A stretch of 37,917 bases of DNA, from contig JAKEEH010000340.1 in the NCBI GenBank assembly GCA_022616725.1, positions 1-37,917 on the forward strand, written 5' to 3'. The translations under genes and the position numbers were made by a program. This document shows, piece after piece, positions 1-9,091 of the stretch; within the stretch, counting starts at the first letter, position 1; the number at the start of each line of letters is the position of its first letter. The notes below the pieces were generated by a model, which saw only the letters and a list, made by a program, of their open reading frames with translations, ran no database searches and had not been told where the DNA came from. The stretch comes from Limisphaerales bacterium. GTDB taxonomy: Bacteria > Verrucomicrobiota > Verrucomicrobiia > Limisphaerales > JAKEEH01.

Positions 1-2027
1 ACGGAGAAGGTGACCGGGTGATTGGCTTCGGCGGTGGTATTGGTCGGCGGCTGGGCGATCGTCAGCGTGCCGCCAAGGTCGCGCGGCGCCAGGGGCGAAC
101 CGATGGCGGCGCCCATGACGGCGTTGGTGTCCAGCTCGGCATTGGGTACACCGGGCGGGACACCTGTGCCTAACAACCGCGCGGCCACCTTTATGACATC
201 AGCGGCCGTGTCCGATTTGTGCAAGGCTTCGATATAGTAAGCCTGTCCGGCGCGCAAACTTACGGGACTCGACAGAACTCGTCCCCAGTTTCCGTCCGTG
301 TCCGCGTGAGCTTCCTCGCACATAAACTGTTTGCCGGCGGCATCCAGGCCATTGGGATTTAAAAAGAGTCTGGAAATATCAATCCCGCGCAGGTAAAAGA
401 TCCAATCGCCAGATACCGGCGGAATAAAGACCCCGCGTGTGCGCGACCCATAATCCTCGCGCATGTCATCGGGCAACGCAGCGCGCGAGTCGAATATCCA
501 TAGGTTGGTTCGGAGACTTGCGTTATCTGGATAAAGTGGGCTGCTTGTCAGGTCCGCAACGCTGCTACCGCCGATGCCGTCGAAAACCTCAAACAAAAGG
601 CCGTTGCCAGGTCCACGCATCCAGCTCCGGAAGGGCGCGGGATTATTGGTGCCGCCATTGCTGATATTGTTTCCAACTAGGTCAAGTATCCCACTGACCT
701 GAACGGTATAGGGCGTGTCTTCGGCTAAAGCAGTGGACAATTGTAGCGCCACCGTGCGGTCATTGGTCAAAACGACCGAAGCCGGATTGCCTATCCCGCC
801 CGAAACGACGTAACGAGTCGGGTCGGTCGCGCCCGCCGCCTCGATCCCTTCATTGAATTCGATAATCACCTGGTTCAAGGAAGCCGCCTGCGTTGCAAAA
901 TCGAAGGTCGGATATGAGAACGCCGTAGCGATGCCAGGCCCGGTCACGTCGGCATTTACTGTGACGTGCGCTACCGAGCTGGTTTGACTTCCGAGCGGGT
1001 TGGAAACCACAACGAAGTAATCGCCAGTGTCACCCGGAAAGGCCGCCTGCGAAACCGAATAGGTGGCAAATGTGGCCCCCGAAATCAGCCCCGATCCCTG
1101 CTTATACCACTGGTAAAACAGTGGAGTGCCCGAGGCCAGTACCGAAAGGCTGAATGGCCGGTTCTGCTCGACGCTCGTTTGGGCGGCCGGTTGCTGCGTG
1201 ATTGCCGGCGGAGCCACCTCGACCTCCGCCAGCAGCATCGCATTGATTGCATAGCTATAGATATTATTGGCCGCAGTGCCGCCAGGAATCTGCCCCACAT
1301 AATTTGAAGACTGAATCGAGAACGTGCCGTCCTCCGCAGGAGTGATGAAGTCCCAGCCAATTACTGCGCCTGCCCGATTGTCTCCCGCGTTCCAGGCCGC
1401 CTGACCAGGTTCAAGACTGGCGGGAAAGTTGTTCGACGTCAGCACGCTGGCGCTGGCTCCTCCAACACCGTTTATGTGAGCATCAACGAATGTGCGTGCG
1501 CCGATAATCGTCGCCACCGTCCAACGCAGCGGATAACTGCCGCCACGCACGGCAGTGCCTCGAAAGACGTAGCGTTTATTTGGATCCAGCCCGCTAAAAG
1601 TGAAGGTGGCATAGTCCTCAGGTGAGAACTGCACCCCGATAACATTTCCCGCAGGCTGCGCGTTTCCTTCATTGGAGATATCGATGATGCCCCTGAAAAG
1701 CTGGGCGGCGGGGGTGTTGGTATTCGGCGCGACAGCCAAACCAAAATTGTGCAGAGGACCCGTATGAAACGAGGTCATGATCACATCCAGTTGCTCTCCA
1801 CTATAGAAGTTGATCAGGTTGCCGGTGGCGCCTGCCTCGCCCATATCATGGCCCGTTGTCCTTGAATGTGTGACCCAGCCGTTAACCGGGTTGTTATAAT
1901 TGGGCACCTGATCATTATAAGCAACCCAGTTGGTGACAATCTGGGCATTGGTTGGAATGGCGGTGGCCAACACCGCCAGGGCCAATACTGTTCCGGAAGC
2001 AGTGGAGAACAAACGCATGATCTTCAT
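1..2027 (-). CDS. Secreted multidomain protein with Ig-like, SbsA-type Ig-like and PA14-like regions (3' end truncated by window edge)
   Basis: Not in the ORF track because it runs off the edge. I read the minus strand from ATG at 2027 (MKIMRLFSTASGTVLALAVLATAIPTNAQ, signal peptide) to base 1 without a stop. Ig-like segment PPAITQQPAAQTSVEQNRPFSLSVLASGTPLFYQWYKQG...GDTGDYFVVVSNPLG; later segment SLRTNLWIFDSRAALPDDMREDYGSRTRGVFIPPVSGDWIFYLRG resembles PA14. Confidence 0.82.
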   Translation of the reverse strand, partial: MKIMRLFSTASGTVLALAVLATAIPTNAQIVTNWVAYNDQVPNYNNPVNGWVTHSRTTGHDMGEAGATGNLINFYSGEQLDVIMTSFHTGPLHNFGLAVAPNTNTPAAQLFRGIIDISNEGNAQPAGNVIGVQFSPEDYATFTFSGLDPNKRYVFRGTAVRGGSYPLRWTVATIIGARTFVDAHINGVGGASASVLTSNNFPASLEPGQAAWNAGDNRAGAVIGWDFITPAEDGTFSIQSSNYVGQIPGGTAANNIYSYAINAMLLAEVEVAPPAITQQPAAQTSVEQNRPFSLSVLASGTPLFYQWYKQGSGLISGATFATYSVSQAAFPGDTGDYFVVVSNPLGSQTSSVAHVTVNADVTGPGIATAFSYPTFDFATQAASLNQVIIEFNEGIEAAGATDPTRYVVSGGIGNPASVVLTNDRTVALQLSTALAEDTPYTVQVSGILDLVGNNISNGGTNNPAPFRSWMRGPGNGLLFEVFDGIGGSSVADLTSSPLYPDNASLRTNLWIFDSRAALPDDMREDYGSRTRGVFIPPVSGDWIFYLRGIDISRLFLNPNGLDAAGKQFMCEEAHADTDGNWGRVLSSPVSLRAGQAYYIEALHKSDTAADVIKVAARLLGTGVPPGVPNAELDTNAVMGAAIGSPLAPRDLGGTLTIAQPPTNTTAEANHPVTFS

Positions 2028-2219
2028 AATTGGTGTATTGGGTTTTGCGCCGTGAGGCGTTCGCAGCAAAGAATTGTTGCATGTCATAACGACAAGTCAG
2101 GCAGCGTGTGTTTGCATTTGAAGCATATTTCCACGCAAATGTCACGCATTTTTCACAAAAATGCTCATCGTTCGCCGGGCTGGCTCGGAAATGCCCGACC
2201 CACGACTGTCGCAGTGTTG

Positions 2220-2292
2220 GGTAGGGTCGGCGCGGCGTCGCCGCCGACCGTGTTGGTTGGCCAAAGTGGCCGGCTCGGCGCGCCGACCTACC
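2220..2292. repeat. GC-rich REP-like imperfect palindrome
   Basis: Left arm GGTAGGGTCGGCGCG (2220-2234) matches the reverse complement of CGCGCCGACCTACC (2279-2292) with one extra G; internal hairpins GGTCGG...CCGACC and GGCCA-AAG-TGGCC. Confidence 0.7.
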
Positions 2293-3799
2293 GGGACTTT
2301 GGCGCCGGCCGTTTCGGTTCTTGTTCCAAGCGCCGCAAAGGATTCATTTGTTCGAGCAGTGCCGCGTCCGGTCCGCCGCCAAACTGCTTCCAATAGAGTT
2401 CCTTGAACGGATTCACTTTCGGGCCGATGGCTTTTTCGTTGACGAGCAGCGGCTGAATCGAAGTCCACCACGAGTCGAAGTTTGCGGTCATTGCGCGAAC
2501 GATTTCGGCGTGCCGTGTGGCGACATCGTTGGTTTCGCCCGGATCATGGGCAACGTCGAACAATTGCCACTTGGGCTGCCGGCCGCCGTCGAGCGACACG
2601 AGATGCCAGCGCGTGTTGCGGACGCTGCAGGCTTTACACTTCGAGTCTTCCGGGTCTGCGTCCTTCGGCCAGCGGCCTACGTGGGTGATCAGCGTGCGGT
2701 CCGGCCAGTCAGTCCGAGGATTTTCGAGCAGTGGCACGAGGCTTCTGCCCTCGACCTGTGCCTGCGTGTTCGAGTCAAGTCTTGCGCCTGCGAGCGCAGC
2801 GAGCGTTGGAAACACGTCGATGTGCGCGGCGAGAGCGGGGATATCCGCCGGTGAGATGCGCCCTGGCCAGCGCCAAATCGAGGCCGCGCGCGTGCCGCCC
2901 AGCCAGGGTGTGCCTTTCTGACCGCGCATGCCGGCATTGAATACCTTTACGCCCACGGTTCCGCCATCGTCGTTCATGAAAATTACCAGAGTGTTTCGCT
3001 CCAGGCCCCAGCGTTTCAAGCGGTCCAGCAATCGGCCCACGTTGTCGTCGATATTGGCGATCATGCCGAAGAATTTTGCCGTGTTCGTGTGGCCGACCCG
3101 GCTGGAGTAACGCGCTTGGTCGCGCGGGCGCACCTGCAATGGGGCGTGCGGCGCGTTTGGGGCTATCCAGGCCAAAAACGGCTGTGGCTTGTCTTTCGTC
3201 GATTTGATCCAGGCCAGCGCCTCGTTGAAAAACACGTCGGTGCAATACCCCCTCGTCTTGACAAATTTGCCATTCTTCAAAATGACGGGATCAAAGTAGC
3301 TGTTATCCGGCGCATCGCCGCAGGACCCGGGGAACGTCTGTCCGATGCCGCCCGCGCCGTGAATGAACATTTCATCGAATCCCCGCCGGTTGGGCCAATA
3401 CTGAGGCTCGTCGCCAAGGTGCCATTTGCCGAAGATTCCAGTGGCATAGCCCGCTCGTTGCAGCACGTCGGCGACGGTGGTGGCTTCGAGGGTCAGGCGT
3501 TCCCGTTCATAAATCGTATGCGTGACGCCGTTCTTGAACTCGTGACGTCCAGTGAGCATAGCGCTCCGCGTCGGCGCACACGTGGGGCTGACATGGAAGT
3601 CGGTAAATCTCGCGCCTTCGCGATGCAGCCGATCGAGGTGCGGGGTTTTTAGCACCGGATTTCCGTGCGCAGAGAGATCGCCGTAACCCTGATCGTCCGT
3701 GAGAATCAAAATAATGTTGGGTCGCGAACCCGCCAGCGGTTCGCCGCACCAGGCGGACAGCGGAAAGAGGAAAAGGAGCAAGGTCCAAAATCGATGCAT
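2288..3799 (-). CDS. Sulfatase (arylsulfatase family), secreted
   Basis: NIILILTDDQGYGDLSAHGNP and SPTCAPTRSAMLTGRH (C-x-P-x-R formylglycine motif). Start at 3799 gives a signal peptide MHRFWTLLLFLFPLSAWCGEP; the ORF is open to 3856. Confidence 0.93.
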   Translation of the reverse strand: MHRFWTLLLFLFPLSAWCGEPLAGSRPNIILILTDDQGYGDLSAHGNPVLKTPHLDRLHREGARFTDFHVSPTCAPTRSAMLTGRHEFKNGVTHTIYERERLTLEATTVADVLQRAGYATGIFGKWHLGDEPQYWPNRRGFDEMFIHGAGGIGQTFPGSCGDAPDNSYFDPVILKNGKFVKTRGYCTDVFFNEALAWIKSTKDKPQPFLAWIAPNAPHAPLQVRPRDQARYSSRVGHTNTAKFFGMIANIDDNVGRLLDRLKRWGLERNTLVIFMNDDGGTVGVKVFNAGMRGQKGTPWLGGTRAASIWRWPGRISPADIPALAAHIDVFPTLAALAGARLDSNTQAQVEGRSLVPLLENPRTDWPDRTLITHVGRWPKDADPEDSKCKACSVRNTRWHLVSLDGGRQPKWQLFDVAHDPGETNDVATRHAEIVRAMTANFDSWWTSIQPLLVNEKAIGPKVNPFKELYWKQFGGGPDAALLEQMNPLRRLEQEPKRPAPKSR

Positions 3800-3935
3800 C
3801 GCCGCATAGCTCAGCAGAACACTACCGATTCGTCCAGCCACGCTCGACCGCCTCACCGTGTCCTCTCCATTTGAACGGGGTTGAGATTCATGGTTTGTAC
3901 AGTGCCCCTGGGATTTCTATTCACTTCACTTTTAT

Positions 3936-4175
3936 TCAGTTTTTCAGTTTTTGAAGCCGGAGGCGCTGCGGTGGCGTGAGAGGCGAACATCTTTTGTCGA
4001 TCCGCGATAGAAGAGTGCCCTGATACCAGGAGAGCTGCTCGGTGTTGACGTAGCCGTAGTCGCGCTCGCGGAACTCGGCCTGGACGCGCTTGAGTTCTTC
4101 GGCCAGATGGGTGAGTTCCTGGTCGTAGTCGGCCAGGCATGACCTGGCGGAATTGTGAAGCGCCGTGCGGCATTC
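3936..4175 (-). pseudogene. C-terminal remnant of an uncharacterised coiled-coil-like protein
   Basis: Stop-to-stop frame without ATG: ECRTALHNSARSCLADYDQELTHLAEELKRVQAEFRERDYGYVNTEQLSWYQGTLLSRIDKRCSPLTPPQRLRLQKLKN*. Protein-like composition, but no start and an in-frame TAA just upstream. Confidence 0.4.
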
Positions 4176-4252
4176 TTACGTCGGGCCTTACAGGGCTTTT
4201 AGACGCGCTGTTCCCTCTGGACATGGCTGGGGCGTGATGTTCAATTCGGCGT

Positions 4253-5281
4253 GTGAAGGCGGCAATCTTGTACGGGCGCGAGGACTTAAGGGTTGAAGAG
4301 GTCGGGGCGAAGCCGCTCCGGCCGGGCGAGGTGCGGATGGGGATCAAAGCTGCGCTGACGTGCGGCACGGACCTCAAGGTCTTCCAGCGAGGCTATCACG
4401 CAAAGATGATCACGCCCCCTGCAGTGTTTGGCCATGAGATGGCGGGAGTAATTATTGAAGTAGCGAGCGATGTGACCGGCTGGCAGGTCGGGGAGCGCGT
4501 GGTGGTGGCCAATTCCGCGCCGTGCGGTGAATGCTATTTCTGCCGGCAGCGCCGTGAGAACCTGTGTGACGACTTGCAGTTTCTGAACGGAGCATACGCC
4601 GAATCGGTTGCCGTGCCGGCGCGGATTGTCCAGCGAAACATGGTGCGATTGAAACCGGGGACTTCGTACGCAGATGCCGCGTTGACGGAGCCGCTGGCCT
4701 GCGTCGCACAAGGCGCGCAGGATTGCGAGTTGCAGGAGGACCAGCGTCTGCTCGTGATTGGAAGCGGACCGATCGGGCTGATGTTCACAGCTTTGGCGCG
4801 TTACGTGGGCTGCGTAGTCACTTTCGCCGGGCGCGGCGAGCAGCGGCTGGCGCTGGCGAGGCGGCTTGGGGCCGGGCACGTCGTCGATGTGTCGGGAGCT
4901 GACGATGTGGTTGCGGCTGTGCGGAATGGTTGCACCGAGGCGTTCGATGTCGTGATCGAAGCGGTTGGAAAGCCTGCCACATGGGATGCGGCTCTGAAGC
5001 TTGTGCGCAAGGGAGGCACGGTGAATTTCTTTGGCGGCTGCCCTTCGGACACGTCTATCTCCCTCGATACGGGCCTGATGCACTATTCGAGCCTGAAGCT
5101 GGTGGCCAGCTTCCATCACACGCCGGCCGCGATTCGGCAGGCGTTAGGTTACATTGAGAAAGGGCTGATTCGCGCGGCGGATTTCGTGAACGGGGAATGC
5201 AAGCTCGAAGAGCTGCCCGCGCTGTTCAAGGCGATGGCGCGAGGCAATCGCGCGGTGAAGACACTCGTGCGTACGGCCTGA
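4253..5281 (+). CDS. Zinc-dependent medium-chain alcohol/polyol dehydrogenase
   Basis: CGTDLKVFQ, GHEMAGVI, zinc-site CGECYFCRQRRENLC, Rossmann LVIGSGPIGLMFT. GTG start. Confidence 0.92.
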   Translation: MKAAILYGREDLRVEEVGAKPLRPGEVRMGIKAALTCGTDLKVFQRGYHAKMITPPAVFGHEMAGVIIEVASDVTGWQVGERVVVANSAPCGECYFCRQRRENLCDDLQFLNGAYAESVAVPARIVQRNMVRLKPGTSYADAALTEPLACVAQGAQDCELQEDQRLLVIGSGPIGLMFTALARYVGCVVTFAGRGEQRLALARRLGAGHVVDVSGADDVVAAVRNGCTEAFDVVIEAVGKPATWDAALKLVRKGGTVNFFGGCPSDTSISLDTGLMHYSSLKLVASFHHTPAAIRQALGYIEKGLIRAADFVNGECKLEELPALFKAMARGNRAVKTLVRTA

Positions 5282-5435
5282 ACCGAAATATCAAACGGCA
5301 AACAGCACAGCAAGGAATCCAAAACTCAGGATGTGGCATATCGCGATATCGCGATTTGAGGTTCGCCGTTTCCAGGGTGTTTAATTTTTGGTGTTTGGGT
5401 TTTCCGGTGTTTGGGTTATAGCGAGCGGCGTCAAA

Positions 5436-6569
5436 ATGGCTTCACCGGCCCAAAATCGCCCGCGTCCCACGCTGCTGCGACTTCAGGAGGGCGGTCTTAT
5501 TGTGGTGATTCTGCTGCTCGGCCTGGTCCTCACGATTTTTGGCGGCAAGGTTCGGGAGCCGAAATTCCGCATCAACGAGCAAGGGGAATCTGAGCGCGTC
5601 TTCATCAAGGACGCCGATGGCGAGGAAGTTCCGGCGTTTGTGGAACGCAATAAGTTTCTTCGGCCGCAAAGCCTGACGCAACTCGCGAAGGACACAAGTT
5701 TCACGGCGATCATGGCCGTCGGAATGACCTTCGTAATTGTTTCTGGCGGGATCGATCTGTCGGTTGGAGCCATTTACGCGCTGGCATCGGTTATGGGCGC
5801 GCTGGTCTTTCAGCTTTACGGGCCGACCGGGAGTCTGGCAGGCGCGCCGCCGTGGGTGAGTGTTCCTGTGGGCATTGCGGTGTGCGTGGGCAGCGCCACC
5901 TTGTGTGGATTTCTAAACGGCGGGATGACGGTCGCATTGCGGGTACACCCATTTATCATCACGCTTGGGACGATGGCAATTTTCCGCGGCATCGCGTTTG
6001 TCATTACGACCGGGCAATCGGTCGGTGGATTCCCGGAAGCATTTCGCAGGATTGTGCGATGGGAAGCGGGCAACAACTTAAGTCTTGTCCCGCTGTTGGT
6101 GATGGTGGCGGTAACGGTCGTTGGCGGCACGTATCTGTCGCGGCTCGCTGCCGGGCGTCGAATTTATGCTGTCGGGGGCAACGAACTTGCCAGCCGATTT
6201 AGCGGGATTCGGGTTGAGCGCGTGAAACTGAGCGTCTTTGTGTTCTCGGGGCTGACTGCCGGGATTGCGGCGTTGTTGGCGTTAGGCTATTACGGCTCGG
6301 CGTCGTCGGCTGATGGCACCGGTTATGAATTGAACGTCATCGCGGCGGCGGTCGTGGGTGGCGCAAGCCTTTCCGGAGGTAAAGGGTCGGCGTTTGGTGC
6401 GCTTCTCGGGGCGTTGGTCATCCAGATGATCAGCACAGGGCTGGTGATTCTGGAAATTAACCAGAACTACAGCCAAATCGTCATTGGTGCAGTAGTCATA
6501 TTGGCCGTTGTGCTCGATCAGTTTAATGCGTGGGTGGCCAAACGGCGTTTGGTCTCGCGAGCTGTTTAA
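5436..6569 (+). CDS. Sugar ABC transporter permease (RbsC/BPD_transp_2 family)
   Basis: MTFVIVSGGIDLSVGAIYALASVMGA, GFLNGGMTVALRVHPFIITLGTMAIFRGIAFVIT, ISTGLVILEINQNYSQIVIGAVVILAVVLDQ. ORF is open to 5388 but ATG at 5436 (MASPAQ) fits better. Confidence 0.9.
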   Translation: MASPAQNRPRPTLLRLQEGGLIVVILLLGLVLTIFGGKVREPKFRINEQGESERVFIKDADGEEVPAFVERNKFLRPQSLTQLAKDTSFTAIMAVGMTFVIVSGGIDLSVGAIYALASVMGALVFQLYGPTGSLAGAPPWVSVPVGIAVCVGSATLCGFLNGGMTVALRVHPFIITLGTMAIFRGIAFVITTGQSVGGFPEAFRRIVRWEAGNNLSLVPLLVMVAVTVVGGTYLSRLAAGRRIYAVGGNELASRFSGIRVERVKLSVFVFSGLTAGIAALLALGYYGSASSADGTGYELNVIAAAVVGGASLSGGKGSAFGALLGALVIQMISTGLVILEINQNYSQIVIGAVVILAVVLDQFNAWVAKRRLVSRAV

Positions 6570-6704
6570 GCCTGACATTCGCTATTTCAACACTCGTGGT
6601 CACGGCAGTCACGGCATTGTCCGGCTGAAGAAACTTGCTTAAGGGGAGGCGGGCGCTTACATGTGAGTCAATCTGGCGCATGTGTTGGCGCTTTGGACAA
6701 CCGC

Positions 6705-7703
6705 ATGATTCGGTCATTCGCGTTTACGACGCAGGGTCGGCTGCACAGCAAAGACATCGAGATCTTTCTCATGCCAACCTTGCTGGCCGACACGAACTTG
6801 TTCCTGTGGGTTGATCTCGAAGCGCCGACGCCCGAAGAAGCCAAGCGCGTGCTGGCCGATATCTTTCATTTTCATCCCCTCTCGGTCGAAGACTGTATCG
6901 GAATCAGTTCGTCGCCAAAGGTCGAGGAGTATTCACCGAAAGACGACGACCGGTTTGCCTCTTACTTGTTCATGGTGATTCACGCGGTGGATTACAGCCG
7001 CAAAGATGGCGTGTTCGCGACCAGCGAGCTGAACTTTTTCCTTGGGAAGAGTTTTTTGGTGACATATCACGACGTGCCGCTGAAGAGCATTCAGGTGACG
7101 GAGGAACGGTGTCTGCGCGGGACGATGCACATCGCGCGGGCGCCCGACCGGGTGGCGCACACGCTTTTGGACGGCATTGTGGAGAACTACAAACCTGCGC
7201 TGGAGGAGTTATCGCTGGAAATATCCGAACTGGAAGATCAGGTGGTACAAAACCCGACCAAGAAGACGTTGCACCGAATCAATCAAATTAAGAAGGAAGT
7301 GTTGCATCTGCGCCAAATCATAGGGCCGCAGCGCGAGGTGCTGGCGCGATTCGCGGCAGGCGAGTTCAAGCTGATCCGTCCGCATTTGGTGCCGTATTAC
7401 CGGGACGTGTATGACGGGCTGTTTCGGATTTCAACACTGGCGCAGACGTACATGGACTCTTTGACGAACATTCTGCAGGTATATTTGAACATGCAATCGA
7501 ACCAGACCGGCGAAGTAGTGAAGCTGCTGACGATGATCACTGTGATCACAACACCGATGACCCTGGTCGGCACGTGGTATGGGATGAACTTCGAAGCGAT
7601 GCACGAGTTCAAGTGGCAGCACGGGTATAAACTGGCGCTGGCTATCACAGCGGTCGCGACCGGCCTTACGGTATGGTGGTTTAGGCGGAAGAAATGGTTC
7701 TGA
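6705..7703 (+). CDS. corA: CorA family magnesium transporter
   Basis: C-terminal WYGMNFEAMHEFKWQHGYKLALAITAVATGLTVWWFRRKKWF with YGMN motif. Alternative GTG start at 6663. Confidence 0.94.
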   Translation: MIRSFAFTTQGRLHSKDIEIFLMPTLLADTNLFLWVDLEAPTPEEAKRVLADIFHFHPLSVEDCIGISSSPKVEEYSPKDDDRFASYLFMVIHAVDYSRKDGVFATSELNFFLGKSFLVTYHDVPLKSIQVTEERCLRGTMHIARAPDRVAHTLLDGIVENYKPALEELSLEISELEDQVVQNPTKKTLHRINQIKKEVLHLRQIIGPQREVLARFAAGEFKLIRPHLVPYYRDVYDGLFRISTLAQTYMDSLTNILQVYLNMQSNQTGEVVKLLTMITVITTPMTLVGTWYGMNFEAMHEFKWQHGYKLALAITAVATGLTVWWFRRKKWF

Positions 7704-7794
7704 GTGAGTTGAAGGGTTGAAGCGTCGAGTTGAAGCGGAGAACGGAGAAAACAATAAATGAGTCAAGGCAAGAACCGTCTGACGACCAAAGGTG

Positions 7795-9057
7795 ATGGCT
7801 AATCCAAATTCCAGTTTCTTGGACAAGGTGCTTTACCGGATCGGGCGGCTGGACAAGGAAGGCCTGCAAACAGTGATCCAGCGACTGGCGCGTGAGCGCC
7901 GGTTTTTGGAAACACTATTCAATGCCATCGAGGATGGGGTGCTGGTCGTGGATGAGACTGGACGAGTTTTATATTTCAACCAGGCGGTGACCCGGCTGCT
8001 GGGACTGCAAACGCGCGACGCCGAGGGGCAATTGATCACTGCCATCCTGCCCGAATTGGACTGGGCACAACTTTTGGCGTCGGACAGCAGCGGCGGCCAG
8101 CGAATCATGCGGCACGAATTCGAGGTCTCTTATCCACGGCCGCGCTATCTCAGCGTCTATGCCGCTCCACTGGATGGAGACGCCGAAGGCAGCTCGGGGC
8201 TGGCGCTGATCATTCACGATGCGACCGAGGCCCGGCGGAAAACATTTGCGGCTATAGAGACCGAGCGAATTCAGGCGCTGACACTGCTGGCAGCGAGTGT
8301 GGCGCACGAGATTGGCAACCCCTTGAATGCGCTGGACATCCACGTGCAGTTGATGGAGCGGGAAATCAAGAAACTCCGGCAGGGGGCACCGGAGGCTGCT
8401 CCAAAGAAATTTGAGCGGCGTCGCAAAGAGGAGGCGCGACTTCCTGTGCTCTCCGAGGAAGCCTTGCAACGGCTGGAGCGCTTCCTGGGCGTTGCCAAAG
8501 GGGAAATCGTGCGCCTGGATTACATTGTGCGACAATTCCTGGAGGCGATCCGGCCCTCCCCGCCCAAGCTGGCGCCGGCCAACCTGAACGACGCGGTGCG
8601 GGAAACCGTCGATCTGTTGCGGCCAGAGATCGAAAACCGAGGGATTGCGGTTCACGAGAAACTGGTGCGGCACCTGGCGGATTCGCCGTTCGATGCCGGG
8701 CAGATGAAGCAGGTGCTCGTCAACCTGATAAAGAACGCCCTCCAGGCAATGACTCGCGGGGGAATACTAACGCTGGAAACCGGGCAAACCTCCGAAGGTG
8801 TTTGGGTGAAAGTGAGCGACACCGGCGGTGGAATTCCCGAAGACCAGATCAACCGGATTTTCGAACCGTTCTATACGACGAAGAAAAAAGGAAGCGGGCT
8901 TGGGTTGATGATCGTACAGCGGATTGTGCGCGACCACGGGGGCCGCATCGAGCTTGAGAGCCGGCTGAAACAGGGGACCACCTTTCGTATATGGCTGCCG
9001 CTCCACGAGCCCGCTCCAAGGTTACTGGGACAGGGGGAGACAGGGACTAATGGCTAA
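7795..9057 (+). CDS. PAS-domain sensor histidine kinase (NtrB-like)
   Basis: PAS region FNAIEDGVLVVDETGRVLYFNQAVTRLLG; H-box SVAHEIGNPLNALDIHVQLM; G-boxes VSDTGGGIPEDQINRIFEPFYTTKKKGSGLGLMIVQRIV. Confidence 0.95.
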   Translation: MANPNSSFLDKVLYRIGRLDKEGLQTVIQRLARERRFLETLFNAIEDGVLVVDETGRVLYFNQAVTRLLGLQTRDAEGQLITAILPELDWAQLLASDSSGGQRIMRHEFEVSYPRPRYLSVYAAPLDGDAEGSSGLALIIHDATEARRKTFAAIETERIQALTLLAASVAHEIGNPLNALDIHVQLMEREIKKLRQGAPEAAPKKFERRRKEEARLPVLSEEALQRLERFLGVAKGEIVRLDYIVRQFLEAIRPSPPKLAPANLNDAVRETVDLLRPEIENRGIAVHEKLVRHLADSPFDAGQMKQVLVNLIKNALQAMTRGGILTLETGQTSEGVWVKVSDTGGGIPEDQINRIFEPFYTTKKKGSGLGLMIVQRIVRDHGGRIELESRLKQGTTFRIWLPLHEPAPRLLGQGETGTNG

Positions 9058-9091
9058 TGACTGATGGCTAATTGTCTCGGGTGTAATTAGA

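Noticed and set aside
1866-2396. 176-aa plus-strand ORF over the signal peptide region of the first gene and the sulfatase 3' end
   Set aside because: Runs antisense to two supported genes and through the REP-like element.
3853-4377. 174-aa minus-strand ORF upstream of the alcohol dehydrogenase
   Set aside because: Overlaps the dehydrogenase 5' end; basic, low-complexity composition. A different minus frame (3936-4175) looks more protein-like.
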